From an uncultured Eubacteriales bacterium (lineage in GTDB: Bacteria; Bacillota; Clostridia; Oscillospirales; UBA644), in the NCBI GenBank assembly GCA_934454405.1, contig CAKSFN010000002.1:106332-170331 (forward strand): a DNA stretch of 64,000 nucleotides, given 5' to 3'. Every line of letters begins with the position of its first letter. Position 1 is the first letter of the stretch. The notes beneath the pieces were generated by a model. The model saw only the letters and a list, made by a program, of their open reading frames with translations, was not told the origin of the DNA and ran no database searches. Made by a program: the position numbers and the translations under genes. Shown here piece after piece: positions 1-8,376 of the stretch.

Positions 1-1
1 G

Positions 2-328
2 GAAGAAGCCGCCGATGCGGATTACGTTGTCATAATAGATTCGGGAAAGATATCGACGGAAGGAACGCCGCTTGAACTCAAAAACAAATATACGGGAGAT
101 TTTATTACACTTTACGGCGTTTCCGAAGACAGCATAAAAAGTCTCGGACTCCCGTTTGAAAAGATACGCGACGCGGTCAGAGTTTCCGTTCCCGACACGA
201 AAGCGGCGACGCAACTCATTCTCGAACATCCCGAACTTTTCACGGATTATGAGATAACAAAGGGCAAAATGGACGATGTTTTTCTTGCCGTTACGGGCAA
301 AAAGCCGGAAGGAGGCGAAAGCAGATGA
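2..328 (+). CDS. ABC transporter ATP-binding protein, C-terminal part (partial)
   Basis: The gene enters from the left edge, and only about the last 108 residues are present. The first visible residues (EEAADADYVVIIDSGKISTE) match the segment after the H-loop of ABC-2 type ATPases, where the protein continues into the 'G+I...GTP' stretch before its C-terminal extension. The Walker motifs lie outside the window. The stop codon overlaps the start of the next gene (ATGA), which encodes an ABC-2 permease, so the two are translationally coupled and very likely form one exporter. The substrate cannot be told from this fragment. Confidence 0.85.
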   Translation, partial: EEAADADYVVIIDSGKISTEGTPLELKNKYTGDFITLYGVSEDSIKSLGLPFEKIRDAVRVSVPDTKAATQLILEHPELFTDYEITKGKMDDVFLAVTGKKPEGGESR

Positions 329-1227
329 GCTCGCTCGGAAGTCTGACAAAAAGAGGACTCAAGCTGTTTTTCAAGGATAAGGGAATGCTTTTTCCGTCCC
401 TTATCACACCTCTGATTCTTCTCGTTCTTTATATAACGTTTTTGGCAAAAGTCTATAAGGACAGTTTTTTATCTTCTCTTGAAGCGGCTCATATCGCAAA
501 CTTTCCGCAGGAGCTTATCGACGCCACGGTGGGAGGACAGCTGTTCTCTTCCCTGCTTGCGGTGTGCTGCATAACAGTCGCTTTCTGCTGCAATATGACG
601 ATGGTTCAGGATAAAGTCAGCGGCGCGCGCAAGGACCTGATGATGACTCCCGTCAAAAAATCGACGCTTGCGTTGGGCTATTATCTTTCGACGTTCATTT
701 CGACGCTTATAATCTGCGTGATCGCCGAGGCCGCAAGTTTTATCTATCTTGCAAATGTGGGCTGGTATCTTTCGGCAGGCGACATTCTGCTTTCGCTGCT
801 CGACGTGATACTGCTCGTTATGTTCGGAACGGCGCTTTCAAGCATCGTCAACTTCTTTTTGACCTCGCAGGGGCAGATATCCGCCGTCGGAACGATTGTC
901 AGCGCGGGCTACGGTTTTATCTGCGGCGCATATATGCCGATATCCCAGTTCGGAGGAGGACTGCAAAAGGCGCTCTCCTTTCTGCCGGGTACGTACGGAA
1001 CGGTGCTTATCCGCTCTCATTCTCTTGCCGGAGTGTTCAGAGAGATGTCCTCTCTCGGTTTTCCCGACGACGTCGTCGGGAATATCCGCAAATCCATAGA
1101 TTGCAGCATTTATTTCTTCGGAAATAAAGTCAGCGAAGGCGCAATGTATGCGATCCTTGCAGGTTCCGTCATAATTTTCACGGGCATTTACACGCTTTTG
1201 AACATCATAAAAAAAGGTAAACGATAA
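325..1227 (+). CDS. ABC-2 type transporter permease
   Basis: This 300-residue integral membrane protein has about six hydrophobic segments. One lies near residues 22-42, four fall between about 75 and 215, and one is at the C-terminus (about 274-293) followed by a basic tail. The layout fits ABC-2 permeases, with a long first extracytoplasmic loop and a gating segment around 'GAYMPISQF'. It starts inside the stop codon of the ATPase gene, with GGAGG just upstream, so the two should work together as an exporter of a drug, lipid or peptide. The substrate is not determinable here. Confidence 0.85.
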   Translation: MSSLGSLTKRGLKLFFKDKGMLFPSLITPLILLVLYITFLAKVYKDSFLSSLEAAHIANFPQELIDATVGGQLFSSLLAVCCITVAFCCNMTMVQDKVSGARKDLMMTPVKKSTLALGYYLSTFISTLIICVIAEAASFIYLANVGWYLSAGDILLSLLDVILLVMFGTALSSIVNFFLTSQGQISAVGTIVSAGYGFICGAYMPISQFGGGLQKALSFLPGTYGTVLIRSHSLAGVFREMSSLGFPDDVVGNIRKSIDCSIYFFGNKVSEGAMYAILAGSVIIFTGIYTLLNIIKKGKR

Positions 1228-1253
1228 CATCTATAAGGGACAAGAAACTTCAA

Positions 1254-1889
1254 ATGAAAAAAGTATTTACACCGCCGAATATCTGCACGTTTATCCGAAT
1301 AATCGGAACGCTGTGTCTGTTCTTGACGCCGCCGCTTTCGCCGGCGTTTTTCATAGTCTACGCGATATGCGGCTTGAGCGACGTTGCGGACGGCACTCTT
1401 GCAAGACTGACAAACACGGAGACCTCTCTCGGGGCAAAGCTTGACAGTATTGCGGATATTCTGTTTTACGGAGTTGCGATATTCCGGCTGCTGCCGCGCC
1501 TTGTCGATATTTTTACGCCGCACATCTGGGTTCTGATAGCGGCTGCCGTCTTTATCCGTCTGTGCGCGTACATAGTCGGGGCGATAAAATTCAAAAAATT
1601 CGTTTCCATCCATACGCTGATGAACAAACTGACGGGGCTTGCGATATTCACCGTTCCGTTTATAGTCGGCTGTCCGTTTGCGCTTTGGTACTGCCTCGTC
1701 GTCGTGCTTATCGGTCTTGCGGCCTCCGCGGAAGAACTGCTTATTCATATATTCTCAAAAGAGTGTCACACGGGAAAAGGAGGACTTCCGGGTCTTATCG
1801 CGCAAAGACGCGAACAGCAAAAAATCCGAACGCAGGACATCGAAAACACGGAAAAAGAATCAAAGCTCGCCGAAACGAAAAAAGAGTAA
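1254..1889 (+). CDS. CDP-alcohol phosphatidyltransferase family protein
   Basis: This 211-residue membrane enzyme carries the complete CDP-alcohol phosphotransferase signature DG-x2-AR-x8-G-x3-D-x3-D at about residues 46-69 (DGTLAR...G...D...D). It joins a CDP-activated lipid head to an alcohol acceptor in phospholipid synthesis. Multiple hydrophobic segments surround the motif, and the last 40 residues are a charged, probably cytosolic tail. The family contains PgsA, PssA and others; the sequence alone does not tell which acceptor is used. It lies 26 bp after the ABC permease and 18 bp before thrS, so all may be co-transcribed. Confidence 0.85.
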   Translation: MKKVFTPPNICTFIRIIGTLCLFLTPPLSPAFFIVYAICGLSDVADGTLARLTNTETSLGAKLDSIADILFYGVAIFRLLPRLVDIFTPHIWVLIAAAVFIRLCAYIVGAIKFKKFVSIHTLMNKLTGLAIFTVPFIVGCPFALWYCLVVVLIGLAASAEELLIHIFSKECHTGKGGLPGLIAQRREQQKIRTQDIENTEKESKLAETKKE

Positions 1890-1907
1890 TCAAGGAGATA
1901 TAAAACA

Positions 1908-3671
1908 ATGAAAGTGATCTACAATGACGGAACCGTTGCGGAGTGTCCCGAAGAGGAAGAACTCCACATTATAAGACACAGCGCGGCGCATATTATGGCG
2001 CAGGCAATAAAAAGACTGCACCCGAACGCTGATTTCGCCTACGGTCCAGCGACCGAAACGGGTTTTTACTATGATGTTGACCTCGGTGAAGAGAAATTGT
2101 CGGACGAAGACCTTGCTGCAATCGAAGCGGAGATGAAAAAAATCGTAAAGGAAAATCTCCCGATAAGACCGTTCATTCTTCCGAGAGAAGATGCGATAAA
2201 ACTTATGGAAGATCTCGGCGAAAAATATAAAGTCGAGCATATCGGAGACCTTGCCCCCGACGCGCAGATAAGCTTTTACAAGCAGGGTGAATACACGGAT
2301 ATGTGCGTGGGTCCTCACCTCTGCTACACAAAAGCGCTCAAAGCGTTCAAGATAACAGGACAATCGGGCGCATATTGGAAAAACGACAAAAACAACAAGA
2401 TGCTTACCCGCGTCAAGGGTATCGCGTTCAGAAATCAGGCCGAACTTGACGAGCATCTGAAAATGCTTGAAGAGGCTGAAAAGAGAGACCACAGAAGAAT
2501 TGGCAAAGAAATGGGACTCTTTATGCTTTGCGACGAAGCGCCCGGCTTCCCGTTCTTCCTGCCCAACGGTATGAAGCTGAAAAACGCGCTTACCGATTAT
2601 TGGCGCGAGCTGCACACAAAAGCGGGATATGTCGAAGTTTCCACGCCGATGATAATGAACAGAAAACTCTGGGAAACAAGCGGACATTGGGATCATTACA
2701 AGGACAATATGTATTCAACCGTCATAGATGATGACATATACTGCGTAAAGCCGATGAACTGCCCCGGCGGAGTTATGGTCTACAAAAGCCGTCCGCACAG
2801 TTACAGAGAGCTGCCCCTGCGCGTGGGCGAGCTCGGGCTTGTTCACCGTCATGAGCTTCGCGGCGCGCTTCACGGTCTTTTCAGAGTTCGCTGCTTCACG
2901 CAGGACGACGCGCATATCTTTATGAGACGCGACCAGATAACGGACGAAATAGCGGGCGTTGTACACCTTATCAACGAGGTTTACGGCAAGTTCGGCTTTA
3001 AGTATGCGGTTGAGCTTTCCACACGTCCCGAAAACAGCATGGGCAGCGACGAGGATTGGGAAGACGCAACAAACGGGCTGAAAACCGCGCTTGAGAAGCT
3101 GAATATGCCCTATACGATTAACGAGGGCGACGGCGCGTTCTACGGACCGAAGATAGACTTCCACCTTGAAGACTCGATAGGACGTACATGGCAATGCGGA
3201 ACGATACAGCTTGACTTCCAGATGCCTCTTAACTTTGAACTTGAATATGTTGCGGAAAACGGTGAAAAACAGAGACCGATAATGATTCACCGCGTCGTGT
3301 TCGGTTCAATCGAAAGATTTATCGGAATACTGACGGAGCATTATGCGGGCAAATTCCCGACATGGCTCGCTCCCCTGCAAACAAAAATACTTCTTGTTTC
3401 CGAAAAGAGCTCGGAATACGGCAAAAAAGTATATGAAGCGCTGCGAAATGCCAACGTCCGCTGCGAACTTGATCAGAGAAACGAAAAGATCGGATATCTT
3501 ATCCGCGAAGCGCAGGTGGTTGACAGAGTTCCGTATATGCTGATAATCGGTCAGAAAGAAGCGGAAGAAGGCACCGTTTCCGTCCGCGTGCGCGACGGCA
3601 GCGAAAACATCTCGATGACGCTTGACGAATTTGTTTCGAAGATAACGAAAGAGATCGCCGACAGAGCCTGA
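1908..3671 (+). CDS. thrS: Threonyl-tRNA synthetase, form lacking a TGS domain
   Basis: The enzyme charges tRNA-Thr with threonine in the cytosol. The 587-residue protein begins almost at once with the editing domain (HSAAH near residue 25 and CVGPH near 133) and so lacks the N-terminal TGS domain of typical ~640-residue enzymes. The class II catalytic core follows with the zinc-ligand region MNCPGG, motif 2 around 'VHRHELRGALHGLFRVR' and motif 3 around 'HRVVFGSIERFIG'. The anticodon-binding domain occupies about residues 485-587. The start has GGAG and is 18 bp from the previous gene, which leaves no room for a T-box leader. Confidence 0.97.
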   Translation: MKVIYNDGTVAECPEEEELHIIRHSAAHIMAQAIKRLHPNADFAYGPATETGFYYDVDLGEEKLSDEDLAAIEAEMKKIVKENLPIRPFILPREDAIKLMEDLGEKYKVEHIGDLAPDAQISFYKQGEYTDMCVGPHLCYTKALKAFKITGQSGAYWKNDKNNKMLTRVKGIAFRNQAELDEHLKMLEEAEKRDHRRIGKEMGLFMLCDEAPGFPFFLPNGMKLKNALTDYWRELHTKAGYVEVSTPMIMNRKLWETSGHWDHYKDNMYSTVIDDDIYCVKPMNCPGGVMVYKSRPHSYRELPLRVGELGLVHRHELRGALHGLFRVRCFTQDDAHIFMRRDQITDEIAGVVHLINEVYGKFGFKYAVELSTRPENSMGSDEDWEDATNGLKTALEKLNMPYTINEGDGAFYGPKIDFHLEDSIGRTWQCGTIQLDFQMPLNFELEYVAENGEKQRPIMIHRVVFGSIERFIGILTEHYAGKFPTWLAPLQTKILLVSEKSSEYGKKVYEALRNANVRCELDQRNEKIGYLIREAQVVDRVPYMLIIGQKEAEEGTVSVRVRDGSENISMTLDEFVSKITKEIADRA

Positions 3672-3704
3672 AATATTAAATAATAACGGAAAGGAGGCGA
3701 GGAA

Positions 3705-4376
3705 ATGTATAAGATGCTGATAGTTGAGGACGACCCGATGATAGCGGACGAGGTAGCGGCACAGATAGCGCCTTGGGGAATCGAGGCAAAAAAAGCCGAC
3801 GACTTGCGAAACGTGATGCGGGTATTTGCGGAGTTTCAGCCGCATATCGTCCTGCTTGACATATCTTTACCGTTTTTTAACGGTTACCATTGGTGCGAAC
3901 AGATACGGGCGGTTTCGAAAGTACCCGTCATATTCATTTCTTCCGCCTCCGACAATATGAACATCGTTATGGCAATGAACCTCGGCGCGGACGACTTTGT
4001 TTCAAAGCCGTTTGACATGAATGTTCTGACCGCAAAAGTCCGTGCATTGCTTCGCAGAACCTACGATTTCGGAGCGTCCGTTCCCCTGCTTGAACATAAA
4101 GGAGCGATTTTGAATACGGGTGACGGCTCATTGTCCGTAAACGGAGAAAAAGTTTCTCTTTCAAAAAACGAATACCGTATACTGCTGTGTCTGATGGAAA
4201 ACAAGGGCAAGACCGTCAGCCGTGAAAAGCTGATGGAGCGGCTGTGGCAGACAGATCAGTTCATTGACGAAAACACGCTGACCGTAAACATAAACAGATT
4301 GAGAAAAAAACTCGATGCGGCGGGACTTGCCGACTTTATAGAAACAAAATTCGGCGTCGGCTACATCGTTGACTGA
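3705..4376 (+). CDS. OmpR-family response regulator (BceR-like)
   Basis: This 223-residue two-component regulator has a receiver domain (residues 1-115) with the acidic pair ED at 8-10, phospho-acceptor Asp in 'VLLDISLP' near residue 51, Ser/Thr in 'FISSAS' and Lys in 'VSKPFD'. A winged-helix DNA-binding domain fills about 125-223. The start has a strong AAGGAGG site. It lies 6 bp before a short two-TM sensor kinase and in front of an ABC ATPase/permease pair, the gene order of bacitracin/lantibiotic detoxification modules. By analogy it should activate the promoter in front of the ABC genes; that link is inferred from context. Confidence 0.92.
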   Translation: MYKMLIVEDDPMIADEVAAQIAPWGIEAKKADDLRNVMRVFAEFQPHIVLLDISLPFFNGYHWCEQIRAVSKVPVIFISSASDNMNIVMAMNLGADDFVSKPFDMNVLTAKVRALLRRTYDFGASVPLLEHKGAILNTGDGSLSVNGEKVSLSKNEYRILLCLMENKGKTVSREKLMERLWQTDQFIDENTLTVNINRLRKKLDAAGLADFIETKFGVGYIVD

Positions 4377-4382
4377 ACCGTT

Positions 4383-5396
4383 ATGAAAAAACAAAGAGAA
4401 AAACTGCTGTTTCAATATCTGAAACAGCGTCGCCGCGGAATACTTGCGGAACTTTTCTTCTGCGCGCTGTTCGCAGTTTCATTTGCGCTTTACAAATTGC
4501 CTGTCGGCGCGGTTGCCTATCCTGCCGCGCTTTGTTTGATTTCGGGCACAGTCTTTGTTGCAATTGATTTCCTGCGAATAAGAAAAAAGCATAAGGATTA
4601 CAGCGCTGTCAAAAATTTGACAGCGGAAACGCTTACGGATATACCGGCAGCGGACGGGATTGAAGAAAAAGATTTACGGGAGATAATTGCGGGTCTGAAA
4701 CAGGAGTGTATTGATTCCTCAGAGCTGTTTTCGGCACGGTTGAACGATACAATAGAGTATTACACCGTTTGGGCGCATCAAATTAAAACGCCCATTGCCG
4801 CGATGAAACTCACTTTGCAAAATGAGGACACACAAGCGGCAAGGCAACTTCTTGCGGAGCTTTTCAGAATCGAACGGTATGTCGATATGGTTATGGCGTA
4901 CCTGCGGCTCAACTCAAAGACGACGGACTTCGTTTTCAGAGAGTTTGAGATTGACCGAATAATAAAAAACTCCGTCAAGAGGTTTTCTTCGGAGTTTATC
5001 AACAGAAAAATAAAACTTGAATATTCACCGACTGACTCAAAACTCATAACTGATGAAAAATGGTTTTCATTTGTGTTCGAACAAATACTTTCAAACGCGC
5101 TGAAATACACCCCGTCCGACGGAACGATAAAAATATATATGAAAAACGAAAAATCTCTTTGCATATCCGATACCGGCATAGGCATAGACGAAGCGGATCT
5201 GCCGAGAATCTTTGAAAAAGGATATACGGGCGCAAACGGCAGAACAGATATGCGCGCAAGCGGTATAGGGCTGTATCTGTGCAAGAATATATGCGAAAAA
5301 CTCGGCTGCGGTCTATCCGTCCGTTCCGAAATAGGAAAAGGTACGGAAGTAACGATAAATTTTGAGCAATACGATCTGAATCTTACAGAAGCGTAA
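4383..5396 (+). CDS. Intramembrane-sensing histidine kinase (BceS-like)
   Basis: This 337-residue kinase has two close N-terminal membrane helices (about residues 20-62) with almost no extracellular loop, typical of intramembrane-sensing kinases that read the state of a partner ABC transporter. The phospho-acceptor His sits in 'WAHQIKTPIAAM' near residue 127. N, G1 and G2 boxes follow (NALKYT, DTGIGI, ASGIGLYL). It is 6 bp downstream of the response regulator. In known modules the large permease, not the kinase, detects peptide antibiotics, and that permease is encoded 0.85 kb downstream. Confidence 0.92.
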   Translation: MKKQREKLLFQYLKQRRRGILAELFFCALFAVSFALYKLPVGAVAYPAALCLISGTVFVAIDFLRIRKKHKDYSAVKNLTAETLTDIPAADGIEEKDLREIIAGLKQECIDSSELFSARLNDTIEYYTVWAHQIKTPIAAMKLTLQNEDTQAARQLLAELFRIERYVDMVMAYLRLNSKTTDFVFREFEIDRIIKNSVKRFSSEFINRKIKLEYSPTDSKLITDEKWFSFVFEQILSNALKYTPSDGTIKIYMKNEKSLCISDTGIGIDEADLPRIFEKGYTGANGRTDMRASGIGLYLCKNICEKLGCGLSVRSEIGKGTEVTINFEQYDLNLTEA

Positions 5397-5456
5397 GATT
5401 TGAAACGGGAAATGTAAGCCTTATCTATGGCGAGGCATTTCCCTTTCTGCTATAAT
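5379..5456 (+). promoter_or_regulatory. Probable response-regulator-controlled promoter of the ABC genes
   Basis: A perfect 8-bp inverted repeat (AATCTTAC-6-GTAAGATT, 5379-5400) overlaps the stop codon of the kinase gene. A second dyad (GGGAAATG 5407-5414, CATTTCCC 5436-5443) precedes a consensus -10 TATAAT at 5451-5456. No good -35 is present (TGGCGA at 17 bp), which is expected of an activator-dependent promoter. Assignment to the adjacent regulator is inference. Confidence 0.5.
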
Positions 5457-5485
5457 GGAGGCAGAAAAAGATCGGAGGACGATTT

Positions 5486-6250
5486 ATGAGTATATTGAAA
5501 GTAAACGGACTTAAAAAAATCTATGTTTCCCGTTTCGGAACAACCAAGACCGAAGCGCTGAAAAAAGTCGATTTCAGCGTTGAAGGGGGCGAATACGTCG
5601 CAATAATGGGTGAATCGGGTTCGGGAAAAACGACGTTGCTTAATATCATCGCGGCACTTGACAAACCGACAGCGGGCAGCGTGTTGCTGGACGGAAAAGA
5701 CATTGCAAAAGTCAAGGACTCAGAATTTGCGGAATTCAGAAGGAACAATCTCGGGTTTGTTTTTCAGGACTTCAATCTGCTGGACACTTTCACGGTTGAG
5801 GACAACATTTTTCTGCCGCTCGTTCTTGCGGGAAAGAACTGCAAACAGATGAGCGAAAAGCTCAAACCGATAGCGGCGAATCTCGGGATAACCGAGATTC
5901 TGAAAAAGTACCCGTATGAGATCTCGGGAGGACAAAAGCAGCGCGCGGCAGTTGCAAGAGCGCTGATCACAAACCCGAAACTCGTCCTTGCTGATGAACC
6001 GACGGGCGCGCTCGATTCAAAAGCGACAGAAGAACTGCTGCGCCTTTTCGGCAAAATAAATATGCTCGGTCAGACGATAATTATGGTCACCCATTCGGTC
6101 AAGGCAGCAAGCTCGGCAAACAGAGTGCTGTTTATCAGGGACGGAGAGGTTTTTCATCAGATTTTCAGAGGAAAAGATACTAACGAACAACTCTATCAGA
6201 AGATCTCCGACACGCTCACACTTCTTGCGACGGGCGGTGAAAGACAATGA
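5486..6250 (+). CDS. ABC transporter ATP-binding protein (BceA-like)
   Basis: This 254-residue ATPase has all nucleotide-binding motifs: Walker A GESGSGKTT near residue 42, Q-loop 'FVFQDFNLL', signature SGGQKQR near 147 and Walker B 'LVLADEPTG' with the following H-loop 'MVTHS'. It belongs to the MacB/LolD/BceA branch that pairs with FtsX-fold permeases. It is preceded by GGAGG and overlaps the large permease gene by 4 bp. Its role is to power removal or target protection against cell-wall-active peptides; the exact peptide cannot be inferred. Confidence 0.93.
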   Translation: MSILKVNGLKKIYVSRFGTTKTEALKKVDFSVEGGEYVAIMGESGSGKTTLLNIIAALDKPTAGSVLLDGKDIAKVKDSEFAEFRRNNLGFVFQDFNLLDTFTVEDNIFLPLVLAGKNCKQMSEKLKPIAANLGITEILKKYPYEISGGQKQRAAVARALITNPKLVLADEPTGALDSKATEELLRLFGKINMLGQTIIMVTHSVKAASSANRVLFIRDGEVFHQIFRGKDTNEQLYQKISDTLTLLATGGERQ

Positions 6251-8298
6251 AAGGCGCATTTTATCCCAAACTTGCACTTGACGGGATACGCAAAAACAAA
6301 AGGCTGTATATCCCATACATTCTGACTTGCGTCGGAATGGTCACGATGTTCTATATTATCACGTTTCTGCAAAAAAGCGAGACCGTCGGAGCGATGCGGA
6401 GCGGAAGCGCGGTACAGAGGATATTGTCGTTCGGCATAATCGTAATCGCGGTTTTTGCGTGCATATTCCTTTTTTACACGAACTCGTTTCTGATGAAACG
6501 CAGAAAAAAGGAGTTCGGACTATATAATATCCTCGGTATGGGCAAACGAAATATCGGCATAATTCTTGTATGGGAATCGCTGATAATTGCGCTTTTTTCT
6601 CTTGCGGTCGGGCTGTTTATCGGCATAGCAATATCAAAACTTGCGGAACTTGCGCTTGTCAATATCCTGAGAGGCGCGGTAAAGTATTCGTTTTCGATCT
6701 CTCCCCTTGCGATATTTATGACTGTCGCCGTGTTCGGAGCAATTTTTCTGCTGTTGCTTCTCAATTCAATCAGGCAAATCAGATTTTCAAATACGGCGGC
6801 ACTTCTGCGAAGCGAAAATCTCGGTGAAAAGCCCCCGAAAGGAAACATTTTCATCGGAATACTCGGCATTTTGCTTCTCGGAGGCGCGTATGGGCTCGCG
6901 GTTTCGATAAAAGACCCGATTGCCGCGATGCTGATGTTCTTTATCGCGGTGATAATGGTCATTCTCGGAACTTATCTGACAATGATAGCCGGTTCTGTCT
7001 CGTTTTGCAGAATTTTACAGAAAAATAAAAAATATTATTACAAGCCGTCGCATTTTGTCTCTGTCTCATCAATGGCTTACAGAATGAAGCGAAACGGCGC
7101 GGGGCTTGCGTCCGTCTGCATTCTCGCCACAATGGTGCTTGTTATGATCTCTTCAACGGCAAGCCTGTATTTCGGTGCGGACGACGCTGTCAAAAAACTC
7201 TATCCGAGAGAGATTAACACAACAGTCACTTTCAGAAGAGCAGATGCGGCGACGAAAGAAAACGCGGCAACCGTTCGCGATGAAATCGCAAAAACGGCAA
7301 CAGAAAACGGGGCGACAGTATCAAACATAAGCGCTTACCGAAGCATATCATTTTCGGCGCTCGCGAGGGGTTCTGATTTTCTGACAAACGCGGAAGATGT
7401 CTATTCCTATTCCGAATTCAACGCAACGGCAAGCGGCGTATATTGGATATACATCATCCCCCTCTCGGATTTCAATGCGATGAGCGAATATAGCGAAAAA
7501 CTTGACAAAAACGAAGTGATCGTCTCCTTTTACGGAAACGGTAGAAAATTCGAGAACGACACCTTGAGTTTCAACGGCAAACAGTCATATTATGTTAAAG
7601 ACGTGATCGCGTCAGATTTTGAAAGAGGCGATGCGGCGATGAATCCGTCGCCGTCTTTGATAATCGTTTCTTCCGATCCCGACGCCATCATTGAAGACAT
7701 ATACGCAGCGAAAGATCCTGTCAACGTCCTTTTCAGGTACACGTTCAATTTTGACACGGGACTTGACGCCGACGGTCAAATTGCTCTCGCGCAAAAGATA
7801 GCCTACTCCGATACGCTTTCAGATCTTTCCCTTTCCGAAAAGCTGGGATACGGTTCAATAAATGTCGAAAGCCGCGAAAATAACAGGAATGATTTCTATT
7901 GCACATACGGTGGACTTTTCTTTCTCGGCATACTTCTCAGCGTAATCTTCATCTTTGCCGCGGTTCTGATAATCTATTACAAGCAGATAACGGAAGGCTA
8001 TGAGGATCAGGCGCGTTTCGATATTATGCAGAAGATAGGCATGACTAAAAAAGAGATCCGAAAGAGCATAAACTCACAACTGCTGACGGTCTTCTTTTTG
8101 CCGCTTCTTTTTGCGGCGCTGCACTTGGCTTTTGCGTTTCCGATGGTCAAAAAAATGCTTGCGCTGTCCGGATTGCAGAACATAACGCTTTTTGCGCTTG
8201 TAACGATAGGAACCTTTTTTGTTTACGCGATATTCTACGCACTTGTTTATAAAATAACTTCAAACGCATACTACCGCATCGTAAGCGACGCAAAATAA
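6247..8298 (+). CDS. FtsX-type ABC permease (BceB-like)
   Basis: This 683-residue permease has the expected layout of about ten membrane helices: one near the N-terminus, FtsX-like helices before residue 250, and further helices around 280 and at 560-675. A large extracellular domain of more than 200 residues lies at about 310-550. That domain is the sensory and binding region of BceB-type proteins. It overlaps the ATPase gene (ATGA). With the upstream kinase and regulator it completes a four-gene peptide-sensing and resistance module. A hairpin terminator follows within 20 bp. Confidence 0.92.
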   Translation: MKGAFYPKLALDGIRKNKRLYIPYILTCVGMVTMFYIITFLQKSETVGAMRSGSAVQRILSFGIIVIAVFACIFLFYTNSFLMKRRKKEFGLYNILGMGKRNIGIILVWESLIIALFSLAVGLFIGIAISKLAELALVNILRGAVKYSFSISPLAIFMTVAVFGAIFLLLLLNSIRQIRFSNTAALLRSENLGEKPPKGNIFIGILGILLLGGAYGLAVSIKDPIAAMLMFFIAVIMVILGTYLTMIAGSVSFCRILQKNKKYYYKPSHFVSVSSMAYRMKRNGAGLASVCILATMVLVMISSTASLYFGADDAVKKLYPREINTTVTFRRADAATKENAATVRDEIAKTATENGATVSNISAYRSISFSALARGSDFLTNAEDVYSYSEFNATASGVYWIYIIPLSDFNAMSEYSEKLDKNEVIVSFYGNGRKFENDTLSFNGKQSYYVKDVIASDFERGDAAMNPSPSLIIVSSDPDAIIEDIYAAKDPVNVLFRYTFNFDTGLDADGQIALAQKIAYSDTLSDLSLSEKLGYGSINVESRENNRNDFYCTYGGLFFLGILLSVIFIFAAVLIIYYKQITEGYEDQARFDIMQKIGMTKKEIRKSINSQLLTVFFLPLLFAALHLAFAFPMVKKMLALSGLQNITLFALVTIGTFFVYAIFYALVYKITSNAYYRIVSDAK

Positions 8299-8313
8299 GA
8301 AACAGAACAAAAC

Positions 8314-8364
8314 AAAGCCCATACGAGGAACACCAAACATCGGTTAGCCTTGTATGGGCTTTTT
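8314..8364. terminator. Bidirectional intrinsic terminator between convergent genes
   Basis: A 15-bp stem (AAAGCCCATACGAGG / CCTTGTATGGGCTTT, one G-U pair) with a 19-base loop is followed by T's on the plus strand. The A-rich left side supplies U's on the minus strand. It separates the convergent permease and MATE genes. Confidence 0.85.
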
Positions 8365-8376
8365 GAAGTGCCAAAT

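Noticed and set aside
1890..1907. T-box leader for thrS
   Set aside because: Only 18 bp separate thrS from the preceding gene, too short for a T-box.
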